DNA from: Epiperipatus broadwayi | Lineage: Eukaryota > Onychophora > Udeonychophora > Euonychophora > Peripatidae | Reading direction: 5' to 3' | DNA: 64,000 nt | NCBI GenBank assembly: GCA_028023455.1 | Contig: JAQFVV010000356.1 | Span: 124,001-188,000 of the forward strand | Shown: positions 34,862 through 46,499 of the stretch, piece after piece | How positions within the stretch are numbered: position 1 is the stretch's first letter | How the letters are laid out: each line of letters opens with the position of its first letter | Notes under the pieces: generated by a model | Told to the model about the DNA's origin: nothing | Seen by the model: the letters and a program-made list of their open reading frames with translations, nothing else | Database searches by the model: none | Translations under genes and position numbers: made by a program

Positions 34862-36690
34862 ATAGGCCATTCGAACCTGGAAAATTTATATAGTAGGCAG
34901 ATACGTAAGTTCTGAATTTTAAATATATATTTTATTACAACTGTCAGCCCATGCCATTAGCTCAAGGAGATGCAGAGATTTGTTATATAACTTCTTAAAA
35001 TATATTTTAAGGAAAATGATTTCAATAAAATAAATAAATAAACTACTGCCAGAATTAACACACACACACAAGATTTATTGACGCATATATAAATATTTAA
35101 AATTGAGGAATAAAATTTATCGTGTTTATATTTTAATATTAATTTTTTAAATTTAAATTATTATTTTAAACAATCTGCACAGATGGATTTTAATAAGAGT
35201 TTGTTTTATGATGTTGAGTATAGATACACTATACTGATTCATTCAAAAAAAGAAAATATCCTATAGCCCTTATTTAACCCTAGGCCAAAAGTTTGCAGTC
35301 AAACCAATGGCAATCTATCTGATATATCAATGTATTCAATGCAACATGAATATGCCAGCACAATACCACACTGTCAGGAATGCCCATCTGAACAGCATGG
35401 TTATAGAAAATAAATTGTCTCTCGTCCAGTACAGGAATGTTACATCTGTCTGGCAAGAAGAACAATAAAATAAGAAAACCCCATAAAAAAGGATTGTGAT
35501 CCTTTTTGCCATTTTACTATCCCATTCTATAGGCTAAAGGGGCGATCAAAGCAGGAAATATGTTTGCTTCCAATGGTCATTAAGAAATGGGACTTATTTT
35601 GCCCAAGTGCAGTGTATACATGATCCTGCATGTAGCAGATCTTCATATTACATTTATTACTTATACCAATATATCCAATATATTAACCCAATTTAACCAT
35701 GAAACAAATAACCCAAGATTAAACCTCCCTTAAGCTAACAAACTTAACAAATCTATATAGCCGTCACTTAAATTTAAATATAGTCAAATAATTTAATTAA
35801 CACATAACAAAAAAAAAAAAAGAAATGGAAATGATTAATTAAACATATGCAGAAAAAATATTAATAACTGATTTTGAATTCTTTAGGTCAGATTAGAGTT
35901 CTTATTTTCAAGTACTCATTTCAAATTTAGAAAAAGTTCCCATTAGATAAGCAAAAAGAGTTTATACTTTCTGGATTCTGCAGATTTAGAGGTCCATCTT
36001 CATGATCACTTAGTAGATTGTTTGTCCTTTTTTTAAAAATGAAGCTGCTACTTACCATTTCTTTTGGTCCATAATTGTCATAGGTAGGCCTCAGCTGGTT
36101 GTCAAGAAATTAAATTTATTGCAGACTCCTACATCAAAATCTGCAATACAGCTATCGTTTATATACAGCTTAATAGTCAGTATCTCAGACAACAACAATT
36201 TTTAATAATCTTAGTTTGGCTTTTATATTTTAATTAGCCTCTTACTAGCAAATTTTCAGATTCAACAAGCAAGATGTCACTAATTCTAGAGTCTCTTTTT
36301 TTGGTCCATGCTGTGGCTTGGTGCTTTCATTGGTCAAGCTAATTCTTTTTATTCTCTTATCTGACCTTTAAATTATTTTAAGTGCCCCAAGGGCTAGTTT
36401 GCTTTAAAACAACATTTAATTAAAAGAACAACCATTTCCATTTTCTAACTTAAACATGATAGAAATCATTTACTTCTATTTTAAAAAATACCAGTCTTTT
36501 TTTTTAATAAAAAAAGTACGTTCAAATACTTTTTTTTTTTATTTTAAAAAGAAAAAATACTTTTAAAGTTTTCCATCTCTGCGAATATATACGTTGAACA
36601 ACTCTTTTAATTTTCAGTTTTTAAATTTTTAATAGATTTATTTTTATTTTTGAATGTAACGGCATATTATATACCATTACAATATATATA
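34862..36690 (-). mobile_element. Long LTR-like arm, right member of an inverted pair
   Basis: Read on the minus strand from 36690, it starts TATTGTAATGGTATATAATA and is collinear with 24961-26961. It passes through the TACGTTCAAATACTTTTT tract, the AAGAGAATAAAAAGAATTAG block, the TATA-like box near 36225 and the ATG/GTAAGT site at 36056/36055. Further on are the TCCTGTACTGGACGAGAGAC block and the final GTATCTGCCTACTATATAAA. It stops at GGTTCGAATGGCCT with no primer-binding-site-like sequence, so it is a solo copy or the far end of an inverted structure. The 35280-35465 minus frame is not a recognised protein. Confidence 0.55.
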
Positions 36691-36772
36691 TATACAATCA
36701 AAATTATTCAAAATAACGGCATATTATATACCATTACAATATATATATATACAATCAAAATTATTCAAAATT
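36659..36772. repeat. 57-bp tandem duplication
   Basis: ACGGCATATTATATACCATT starts a 57-bp unit at 36659 that recurs at 36716. The copies look identical. It duplicates the outer end of the right arm plus flanking sequence. Confidence 0.9.
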
Positions 36773-36774
36773 CA

Positions 36775-37110
36775 CAATTACAGCATAATCAATTTGAATG
36801 ATTCAATGAATATGAATAATCATTTATCATCAATCAAATAAAATAAAAAAAAAACTACCAACTGACTCAGTATTGCAACAAACAGACATTTATATAAGAA
36901 CATAATAGAGTAAAGACTAGAGGCTATTTGTAATGACTTAAGAAACTAAATTTATATCACTGTCATAACATACCCAGTCCTCAACATTTTTATTATACTT
37001 ATACAATAAATCTTATCTCCTAAAAGAAAACAATATATCAGTCAGATGTTCTTATATCTTTTCCCTTTTTTTATGAAAATGATTGGCTATATTTAACCCA
37101 TAAACTAACA
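36775..37110 (+). repeat. Repeat block A, copy 1
   Basis: About 330 bp aligns in the same orientation with 46115-46440. Shared landmarks are CATTTAT, TAAAGACTAGAGGCTATT, TAATGA, ATACTTATACA, CCTAAAAGAAA, ATATATCAGTCA and GATGTTC. It is the first block of a longer collinear pair (36.8-43.3 kb against 46.1-49.2 kb). Confidence 0.75.
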
Positions 37111-37241
37111 TCTTATTCCAAACTTTATCTAACTCATGACATATTAAAACATAAAAGAATAATTGAAAAAACAAACAAACAAACAAAAATCAAGATACCT
37201 AAAATTAAAAATAAACAATAAAATTATTTGATGTGCATTTG

Positions 37242-37243
<2 letters not shown>

Positions 37244-37298
<55 letters not shown>
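37244..37298. repeat. (AT)n microsatellite
   Basis: Alternating AT over about 55 bp, on the left flank of the giant palindrome. A matching run lies on its right flank at 39334-39383. Confidence 0.95.
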
Positions 37299-37300
<2 letters not shown>

Positions 37301-37549
37301 TAATAGTTATATAATTATAATATGATTTGCTTAATTAATAATATTTATGTAATGTAATTTTTACTATACCACTCTCACACAAAGTAGGAACTAATTCTAT
37401 CAGCTTTAATACATTGTGTGTATAATCAACAGTGTTCCTAAGCTCAATCAACTGTGTGTATGCCTGGGGCCCTGCACCAAACTCTCCCATTTTTAACAAC
37501 ACCATATATATATAATAAATAAAGTTTGATATCTGTATTCATTTCACAA

Positions 37550-39328
37550 TATATGTAATATACAAATCAATATATATATCAAAATACAGTACAACTTATA
37601 TAAACCATATTCCCCTAGAAGTACTTTCGACTATACACTTTGTAGTCTTTATCAACTATATAACGTTGAATAATCAAAACAAGACAACCCTTAACAATAC
37701 CCATAGTTCAATTCAGATTTCCCACAATTCTGTTATTTTAACATTTATACTGATTATTAAATTTGAATTTCTTAAACAACATACCTCTTTTATTTTATTT
37801 TATTATGACAATTCAATTTGAATAATTTTCATATTTTTATAATCAAATTTAAATCCATATTACATATTTATTATGATCAAATATAACAATGATGAAGGTT
37901 TATTTAATCTTTCCATATTATTCTTTTTTGAATTCTATTATATAAAAGCATATTTCTTTTATTCTCTTCTCAAATTACACTTAATTCACCAATTATTTAC
38001 TGACCACATATCAATCTATATATAATAGAATTTTGATTAAACTTTGAATTTTGAATTTTAGAATTATTAGCAATCTATTTATGTTATTTGTAGAGAAAAA
38101 GCAATATGACACAAACCATTATAAATTTTCTTAATAAACTTACTCTATCTGATATAAATCATTAAATCCATTTCATTTTGATATTTTTATTTTTAATTTT
38201 ATTATAGTGTTATTTCTTTTAAATCCTTTAATAATATTACAATAATTTTTATAATAGCCAATTTTTAAAATCATTAACAAATAAATTACATTTTTAATTT
38301 TATCACTAGAATATTTCATAATTTTTATTTTAAATAAGAATATTTCAATCCAACACTTAACACATATACATTATCATAAAACCCTAGTTTAATTTTTTAT
38401 AACATAAGATAACCAAATGTAATCATTAAGAGTAACTTGAATATCCAAAATTTTATAATTATTTTCTTTAGTTATAACCCATTTTATATCCTTAATCTCA
38501 TTTAATCATTGGGTATAACTAAAGAGAAATACAATTCCATAAAATTCTTGATATTCAAGTTACTCTTAATGATACAGTTTATTATCTTAGTTAATAAAAC
38601 CAATTAAACTAGATTTATCCATAATCTATATTTCATAAGTTATAAACATTCTTATTTCAAATGAAAAATTACAAATATTCTAGTGATAAAATTAAAAATT
38701 ACATTTATTTTTAAACTTTTAAAATTCTATTATAAAATTATTCTAATATTATTAAAGATTTAAAAGAAATCAACACTATAATAAAATTAAAAATAAAATA
38801 TCAAAATAAATGATTTCAACCATTTATATCAGATAAGTCAATTTATTAAAAATTATAATTTTCATATTCTTTTTCTCTACAAGTAACATAAATATTCTTA
38901 ATAATTCTAAAATTCAAAATTCAAATTTAATCAAAATTCTATTATATATGATTATAAATAATACATTTGAATTAAGACATTTGAGAAGAGAATAAAAGAA
39001 CATATCTTTTATATAATAGAATTCAAAAGAGACACATGGAACAGATTAAAAAACCTTCATCACTTTATATTGACATAATAAATCTTTCAATATGATTTAA
39101 ATTTGATTATAAAAATAAAAATTATTCAAATTGATTTCATAATAAACGAAAATAAAGACTATGTTATTTCAGAAATCAAATAAAACATCATCAAATTTAA
39201 GAAACAGAATTTGGAAATCTAATTAACTATGTATTTTAAGGGTTGTCTGTTTTGATATTCTTATTAAAAAGACAAGGAGAAAGACAAATAGTTTATAGTC
39301 TGATTTTGATATATATATTGATTTGTAT

Positions 39329-39345
<17 letters not shown>
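37550..39345. repeat. Giant palindrome, about 0.9-kb arms
   Basis: The left arm (about 37550-38481) and right arm (about 38510-39345) are inverted copies over nearly their full length. The innermost match is CTTTAGTTATAACCCA (about 38467-38482) against TGGGTATAACTAAAG (about 38511-38525), with a loop of only about 28 nt. The outer ends are ACAAATCAATATATATATCA and its complement near 39310-39338. Arms differ by scattered substitutions and indels; a stretch around 37600-37670 has no counterpart on the right. (AT)n tracts flank both ends. The left arm start is also homologous to 49285-49600. Confidence 0.85.
37625..37660 (-). ncRNA. Decayed hammerhead-like core in the palindrome arm
   Basis: On the minus strand: UUGAUAAA, then a hairpin GACUA...UAGUC, then GAAAG. 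The canonical order is CUGAUGA, stem II, GAAA. C3 and G8 are changed. A homologous locus at 49339-49366 keeps the same layout with a compensated stem (AACUA/UAGUU). Hammerheads are known in the terminal repeats of Penelope-like elements, which fits the neighbourhood, but stem I does not pair well here. Confidence 0.3.

Positions 39346-39383
<38 letters not shown>
39334..39383. repeat. (AT)n microsatellite
   Basis: Alternating AT over about 50 bp at the right foot of the palindrome. Confidence 0.9.
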
Positions 39384-39388
<5 letters not shown>

Positions 39389-39825
39389 TTTTTTATATAT
39401 CCTACACATTAATAAAATAAACTGACATAAAGCTAAAGCTTTTTTTTAAAATGAAGCAGAGAATTTTCAAACTCCTCACTGTTTGAAGGTTTTTATAAAC
39501 AAGCAAATGGCTGATAGTTTGTAACTGAATAGTCTTGCACTGCTGGCTGAACTAAAAATTAGTGGTGAAAGTAGTGGAAAAATCCCATTTGCCTGGCCCA
39601 TCTAGCAACACTGATTACATCAGCACCACATTTAATGCTGGGGACATGTTGCATTTATTTATTTTTTTTATTTACTGGGGGCTCCATTCCATATTTGTGC
39701 CCAGGGCCTCAAAATCCAAATAGTGATGCTGGGTGTAATTATAAACATATGACCAAAAACATGAAAAAGATGAGTAATTGGATCAGCAATAAATGTGAAT
39801 TTTGAGGCTCATACATACTTTTCAC

Positions 39826-40370
39826 ATGTTTTTGGTTATATGCTTATAATTATACCTCTCTGCAATGTGTTAAAGTGGATGGAAGCCAGTCCTTACTTTG
39901 TGTGAGAGTGATGTAGTGCAAATTATCCTACAGAAAATTTATTTATTAAATGATATTCTCTAATCTAATGAATGACTAATAAAAATTATTAATATACTTT
40001 CATCAAGTGATTTGTGTCAAAGTTGTGAAAGCAGCAAGTTGCTCACTTATCAGTTAAACTCTAGTAATTGTTGTCTGTATACACTGACAATGATAAATAT
40101 ATATGTAAGAGATTGTGATCTGGGCCAACTTATGAGAACTAATTTAGTATCAAATGTAAATCTTGGAGATTATATATCTTTTTCACAACTTTGATCATGT
40201 GTTTATAATTACACCCCTCCACAATGTTTTAAAAGTGGATAGAAACCAGTCCATACTTTGTGTGAGAGTGATGTAGTGAATATTACATTACAAAAATATT
40301 ATTTATTAAGTGGACCTTCTCTAGTCTAATGAATAACTGATGAAAATTAGTAATAAATATGATTTGTCTT
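39826..40370 (+). repeat. Tandem pair of a TTTGTGTGAGAGTGATGTAGTG unit, with an inverted third copy at 37360-37450
   Basis: Two direct copies (about 39830-40010 and 40195-40370) share GGAAGCCAGTCC/GGATAGAAACCAGTCC, TACTTTGTGTGAGAGTGATG and TTATTTATTAA. A third, inverted copy lies at about 37360-37450 (CTCTCACACAAAGTAGGAAC). No coding frame is supported in any of them. Confidence 0.65.
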
Positions 40371-40389
40371 TAGTTAATTATAATATTTT

Positions 40390-41250
40390 ATATGGAAAAT
40401 AATTATATGCAAAAACGTATACAAGATTAGCTTAAATCTGAATTAAGTTCACAATTTTTGCATAGTGCACTTTCAATTAAGTTATATTAGTCACAATAAT
40501 GGCATCTGACAGAGGGGAAGATTTCCAGATTTATTAGAAAAACATAAATGGGTGGTTAGCATAATTGATTAGCTAATTTTTCATTTAAGTGCATAACTGA
40601 ACAGCTAATTATTTGGTTAAGTAGGCCATTTTTTGTAGAGGGGAACACAAAAATCTTTCTTGTTATAGCATTTTCATCTTTCATGATGTTCCAGGCCTCT
40701 TTTAGTTTATGTTTGATATTGTTGCACTCTAGGCATATAATGGTGGAAAACATAGGTTGAAAACATGGCCATAAGTAGATTGGTGCTTGTAAAAAATTGA
40801 TTCAAAATCTGTTTGGCTTTGAGCATGGTTATATACATACTGTTGTTGTACTAATAGGGTAGACAAATTAGCCTTCAATTCTCCATAATTTATGGCATGG
40901 TAGTTAATTTGAGGACTTATAACTTTGTAAACAATTTGTGATTTCTGGTTTGGGTGTATAATGTCTTTTGTGTTATTAATAAATCAGTTTAATGGGGAAG
41001 GGATGTGTAGAGTGATTTATTAAGTTTGTAAAGCAAATTTTAGTAAGGCAATGAGTAATGCTTAGCTAATTAATCATGCTGATTACCCATTCACATTTGT
41101 CTATTAAAGCCTGCAATCTACCCCCTCTGTCAGATGCCATAACTATGACTAATATAACTTACTCAAAAATTCACTAGGCAAATGTTGCAAACTTTATTCA
41201 GATTTAAGTGTATCACAAATAAGTTTTTGCATAAAGTTATTTACCATATT
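40390..41250. mobile_element. Element with about 120-bp terminal inverted repeats
   Basis: Left end (about 40395-40517) and right end (about 41126-41250) are inverted copies. Landmarks are TTATATGCAAAAAC, CTTAAATCTGAAT, AAGTTATATTAGTCA and GGCATCTGACAGAGGGG. The homologous locus near 46507-46560 runs straight from TAATTATAATATTTTRTATG into TTATAGTATATTATATTTTA without it. This marks the element as an insertion in repeat copy 1. The interior carries a minus-strand retroelement ORF fragment (40556-40980). Confidence 0.7.
40556..40980 (-). pseudogene. Retroelement ORF fragment (YGExKAN...CxxC...KLKEAW)
   Basis: In two overlapping minus-strand frames the reading gives AINYGELKANLSTLL, then FESIFYKHQSTYGHVFNL. 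After a frame change it gives IICLECNNIKHKLKEAWNIM and KDENAITRK. The same order occurs on the plus strand at 42660-43090 (AIYYGEMKANVLMRL, CGHEF, CNELNDRKKKLKEAWFIAK). Two independent copies show these are pieces of one real protein. The Cys pair and the following charged helix, and the upstream segment in the other copy, suggest the C-terminal part of a Penelope-like polyprotein, but I am not sure of the class. Confidence 0.45.
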
Positions 41251-41299
41251 ACATTTCCTCAAGATATTGTGTACCAAAATTTTCACTGTTATAATATTA

Positions 41300-43250
41300 T
41301 TTTTTTTTAGTTATAATATTTTATATTTTAAACCTAATAAGAAAATATTTTATACTTTTTTAATTATAATATTTTACCTATTAATAACATGAAATAACAA
41401 AGTCTAACTCTTTCATTTGGTTTTTTTAGTATTTTTATTGGAGCTTATATAGTTGGAATCTGATTTCAGATAGCTTTATTATATCATTCAGTTTGGTTAA
41501 TTTCCTGGTTTACTTTAGTTTTCTTGTATTAAAAAAATGAATAGTTATGATCAGGCTCATGAGTTTATAAAGATTTAAATGATAATCATTCAGTTTGGGC
41601 AGTTTCCTGGTTTCTTTTAGTTTACATGCTTTGGAAGATTGACTGTTATAGTATGGATTGATTTTATATAACCACAATATCAGGTAAATTTATTGCATCT
41701 CACTCCCCCTTTTTACCAATTGTCAGAGATTCCATGTTATTTTTTCATTTACATGATTCTATCTATATTTTTTTCTCTTTCATATCATTTTTCAGCATAT
41801 TAGCCTCTAGAAAACATTTGTCGTATGTCACAAATATCATTTGATGTCACTTTAAAATTTTATTACATTATAGGGCAATGTTTAGGACATACTTTCTACT
41901 TAATTACTACAATGTGAAAAAGTCAAAATGAATACACATTGAAAATTCAGCCATTCATGACAAAGATGCTCATGTTAATGAGCATATTCATTACCTTTAT
42001 GAATTATTTTATATAACAGTCATGATTTTTTGACTGCTAATTTTTCAGCACTATATTTGCATACATTATCTTTTTAACATTATATGGCAATGCTGGTTTC
42101 TTAAGATTTCATGAGTATTTCTGTTCCTGATTTGAGAAGATAGAAAAAAGACTATAAAAATAATTTCGAGTCCTTCTATACTATATTTCATCATTGCTTT
42201 TGAAAGATATTTCCTAATTATTCAGACATAATCTGACATCTGTTTGCCACAAATTGTTTTTATCTATTGTTTTTTAAATATTACTTTATTTACTTAGTTT
42301 TCTTTCCATATAAACACCCATCATCGAAAGTTCCTTTAAATTATAAAATGACTGGATTAAAATATTTTTTATATCGCAATTGGCATCTTTGTAAATTTGA
42401 GGCAGATAGAAAAATGAATATTGAGAGATATATTGATAAATTCAGAAGTGTGGGATACAAGAAAACTATATTACACAGGCAATTGAAATTATTTTATAAT
42501 GATATGATGTTTAAACATAAAATGAATGTAAAAAATAAAATAGACAAAATGTGGTTCTCTTGGCTAATGTGCTATTTTATAAGTACGAAGTTAAAAAATT
42601 TAATTGATAAAGATTATAATATAGGATTCTAATCAGTTTTGTGTTTAAATAGACTAATAAATAAATCAAAGGATAGTGTGAAAGAAATGAATTGGTATGA
42701 AGTGGTATATTCAATTGTCTGCAAAGAAATTGCTTATAATGCTATTTATTACGGTGAAATGAAGGCTAATGTATTAATGCGATTGCAACCACATGGGTAT
42801 CAATATAAAAAAATCTAAAAGTCATTCCAAAGTTAGTTCTGTTTTTTTTTAAATTATGAAAATAGTTGTGGGCATGAGTTTTATCCTCAAAATATCAGTA
42901 CTGTGTGCAATGAATTGAACGATAGAAAGAAGAAGTTGAAAGAGGCTTGGTTTATTGCGAAGTCTAATAACATTATCAATCAGTGTAACACCAGTGTTCC
43001 ACTGAGCTTGCACTGGAATATTAACTGTTCAGTACCAATATGTCACCATGATTCTTGTACATGGTCTCAAAAGAATTTGGAAAAATAGTATTACTGGTTA
43101 ATGTTTTTTAAAATTTTTCTACTTTGTTTATCACAGTTTATACATGAAGAATAATTATATTTAATTAAATTAATATGTATTTTCAGGTTTTAATTTATTT
43201 TACCTTAAAATTTATTTCAGTTAGTTTAGTTAAAATAAAATCTATTTCAT
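41300..43250 (+). repeat. Repeat block R, copy 1
   Basis: Collinear with 46500-49215 once MITE copy 3 is removed from the latter. Landmarks are TTTCAGCATATTAGCCTCT, GGTTTACTTTAGTT, GGCAATGCT.ATTTCTTAAGATTT, ATCTGACAT.TGT and, at the end, GGTT.TAATTTATTT followed by TTAGTT.AAAATAAAA. The retroelement ORF fragment at 42267-43090 exists only in this copy; the other copy jumps from about 48985 to about 49110. Confidence 0.75.
42267..43090 (+). pseudogene. Retroelement remnant, Penelope-like suspected
   Basis: Open piece 42267-42632 contains KHPSSKVPLNYKMTGLKYFL and then FRSVGYKKTILHRQLKLF. This fits the spacing of the HPxxxK...R....C......I...GYP segment in the thumb of Penelope-like reverse transcriptases. 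After stops and frame changes it continues with KEIAYNAIYYGEMKANVLMR (about 42725) and then CNELNDRKKKLKEAWFIAKS (42906 onward). The last part is shared with 40556-40980 minus. No palm motif with the catalytic aspartates and no clear GIY-YIG is visible, and several stops interrupt it, so it is dead. Confidence 0.45.
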
Positions 43251-43259
43251 TATTGATTA

Positions 43260-44330
43260 TTATAAACAGGTATAACTATTATAAAAATTTCTTTTATGGC
43301 ATTTCTTTTATTTTCCTACATATATTATATGTAGATTTGTGTCCAGCTTCAACTCGCACTACTCTGCCTTATTCTCAGTGGAGAAATATACAGATGAATG
43401 ACTCATATCTATTTTATTTTGACTGATTTTATTTCCTTATTTTTTAATTTTACATTTTGTCACGCTCTGCCACAGTTGTTCAAATACTTGTTAAAAGATT
43501 TATCAATTGGATTTATTTAAATTAGTTAATTATTATTTGTTTATATACAAAAATAAAGCAAATAAAAATCATTATTAATTGTTTTTTTCTTCTTTTTAAA
43601 GATTTGAGTAATATTCAACAATTGGAAGATATGAAAATTGACTCACAATTCTGAGATAGATAAAGGATGTATACATATTCACATGCAATTCTAGTATAGA
43701 TAAAGAATTCAATCTCCAGATAAACAACTACCTTATTTTAAGAACTGGAAGCAACTTATAACCTCAAATATAAATGATAAAATCTTTGCAGATTGAAGCC
43801 TGATTAACAAGGCTTAGAGTCTAATGCCTCTTCGTACAGGTTTAGATTAACTGCCCTTGAAAAGCAACCACCAATATAAAACATGAATATTAGACTTTGC
43901 TCTTTTTTTGAGGCTTAAAGATATGTACATATAAAAGTCAAAGTGGAAGGGGGGGGTGCAATGCTGATATTTTATCACACCATGGAGTCACATAAAATTA
44001 TTGTATCCTCAAACAAATGAAAAAATCTTCCATCTATCATTAGTGTAAAAGTACAGCAGTCAAACTTCGACAATTAATGGTTTTCTACCATCTCTGAAAA
44101 AAAAATTCTTTTTTTCTTGTATTTCATTTTGAATCTTATCTATATTTTACATTTGTACTGGGGGTATATTTTAGCTCAGTCATAGTATTCACTTTTATTT
44201 ATGTAAGATCCACTTCTGGTAAAGTCAAATAATTCTTATCATATCGGAACTTCCAGTAGATCTTGTCTTTGTTTTTCTTTCCATGTTGACTTAAATCCCA
44301 TAGTGTTTATGTGTGGTTTATTTTTTTAAG
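43260..44330. other. AT-rich non-coding stretch
   Basis: No supported gene. A purine run GTGGAAGGGGGGGGTGC near 43943 looks like a polypurine tract followed by TG, but no LTR or matching partner is visible. Confidence 0.4.
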
Positions 44331-44339
44331 TTGGGTTTA

Positions 44340-45430
44340 AACTATTGATTATGCTATCAAATGCAAAACTTTTTTCCTTCTCTTCTTTGCAGGCTTACTG
44401 CTATCAAATGATTTAAAAGTTCACATATCTGCTTTATAGTTTTCTTATCCATTCCAATAAACATTTGCTCTAGATGACTTGGAAAACTATATCTCACTAT
44501 TTTCATGATTTGATTTTTGTGTAATGGGTCATCTATCAAGGCCTTCAGCTTTCCTATCTACTTTCTGAATATTGGCATGCTTCTCCAGATCAAGTGTTTT
44601 TTGTGATGCTTGATGTTTAATACCATCTTGATAATTTTCACTTTAATATTAGTTTAGTAAAGTTTACTTAAATTCATCAAAGTTCTGAGGCTTTTTTAAA
44701 TAAAAAGATCCATCAGGTTTGGAATACACCCTGTGGATAACTACATGCTATGACTATTTGTGCTCCCTCAGCTAAAACCTTCAAGCTAAAATATCTTTCT
44801 AAACTGCCAAGATACTCAATTGAAGCTTCACCTATTTGTCATATGTCCAAGGGAACCATTTTCTGCCCAACTTCATGCAAAATGCTATTAATAATCAGTT
44901 TTCTAAGTCATCACAATATTTAAATTTTTTTTTGCTCAGTCTCTATTTTCTGGATTGTTCTTATAATTTACAACTGTAATTTATTTTGGCCATCATTCTT
45001 TTATTTGTACTATTTTAGTATCTTAAGACAAACTATTCATTTCTTTGCAGACTTGTATCAGTGTTTATTGTTTTAACTTTCTCAAAAATTTTATATCTTG
45101 GATCTTATCCTTCCGTATTTTTCTGGATTTCATGACTTATCTCTTTGACTTTATTTTCTGAATATGACAGTCCTCCCTCCAGCTCCTTCACAATTCCTTT
45201 CATCAATTGGTCCTGACCATCTTTAATTTGTATATATAAAGTTTCTATTTAATTTTTGCTGTCTTTAGATAGACTTTCTATTTGATTTTTGGGATCTTTC
45301 TCTTTTAAAGCTAAACTTTCTATCTGACTTTAGTATATTTAGATTTTATGGATAAACAATCTATTTTTGTAGACAAATTTTCCATGTGGCTTTTTAATAT
45401 TTCCTTAGACATCTTCATCATTATATATGT
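44340..45430 (-). pseudogene. Broken gag-like retroelement gene, second copy
   Basis: Minus-strand reading from about 45412 begins MSKEILKSHMENLSTKIDCL. After a frameshift it runs as a coiled-coil with seven-residue character (QIESLALKEKDPKNQIESLS, one stop, then IETLYIQIKDGQDQLMKGIV and KELEGGLSYSENKVKEI). Further on, 44357-44539 gives HLEQMFIGMDKKTIKQICEL, the segment shared with the 5611-5934 remnant. N-terminal coiled coil followed by a capsid-like helix fits a retrotransposon gag. No zinc knuckle, protease or pol part is seen. It is disrupted by stops and frameshifts throughout. Confidence 0.45.
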
Positions 45431-46114
45431 ATCCTAGTTATTTTTTTTCAGTCCCTTATATCTACTTTGCAAATTTTTTTAAATAAAAAAAACATAGCCC
45501 TATTGCCCTATTTTTATCTTTTTAAGATACTTGTCTTTATCATTTTAGTTTCACTATTATATTACTTATATAAGAAATTGTTTTTATTTTTGAAAAAAAA
45601 GTAGCCACTTCTCTGTTCTTGCATTTTCTCCTATATCTTCTATTACTATGATTAGGGCAATGAGTTATTTCTTAGATCAATTATATTCCGTAATGAATAT
45701 TAAAGTCACTATGTTACCTGTATTGGATATATACTTATGTTAATGTTACCAATGTAATGGGCACTGCATAACCCTCTTTTTGTACACTTGTTACAATGTA
45801 CATGAATTTTACACACTGGAGTTTACAGGGTGTTAAAACTGTTCAAGCTGGCTATATGTAGAACAAATGACCTCATGATGATCAGATTGAAATTTTGTTA
45901 AATTTATTTATTTTTAACACTAACAGCAGATATATTTTATGACCATCATTTACACAAAATGGTTCACATTTTTTATTTATAATAGCTTTTGCCATTATTT
46001 CAGATGAGTGAATCACCTCTATGCCATGACAAACAGCTATAGAATAAGTTCAAACCCTCTCTCACTCCTTTGATGTTAAACTGTTTCCTTTATCAATAAC
46101 TGTCTCAGGATAAC
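45431..46114. other. AT-rich non-coding stretch
   Basis: No gene seen. A B-box-like AAGTTCAAACCCTC lies near 46047 with no A box in place. Confidence 0.4.
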
Positions 46115-46440
46115 ATGAAAATAATTACAGTGCCATCAATTAGGTTGAGTCAAGGAACATGAATAATTGTTTATCTCCAATCAAAGAAAAACCCCCCCAG
46201 CTATCTCAGTAGTGTGACTATATAGACATTTATGCAAAAACATTATGGAATATAAAGACTAGAGGCTATTGTAATGAATTAACAAACTTTTTATTATTTC
46301 ATCATAACTTATTCAGTTCTGAACATATACATAATACTTATACATTACACTCATTATTCCCTAAAAGAAATTGATATATCAGTCAAATGTTCATATTGAT
46401 TTTTCATTTTTTTATGACAGGGATTGACTATATCTGATTA
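46115..46440 (+). repeat. Repeat block A, copy 2
   Basis: Aligns with 36775-37110 in the same orientation (TATAAAGACTAGAGGCTATT, ATACTTATACA, CCTAAAAGAAA, ATATATCAGTCA). Together with the following block it shows that the two loci descend from one longer repeat or duplicated segment. Confidence 0.75.
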
Positions 46441-46499
46441 GATAAAATAAATAAATTTACATTTGTAAAATATGAAATAAAAATATTTAATGAAATATA

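Noticed and set aside
43940-43960. Polypurine tract of an LTR element (GTGGAAGGGGGGGG then TG)
   Set aside because: No LTR boundary, partner LTR or pol sequence on the same strand was found.
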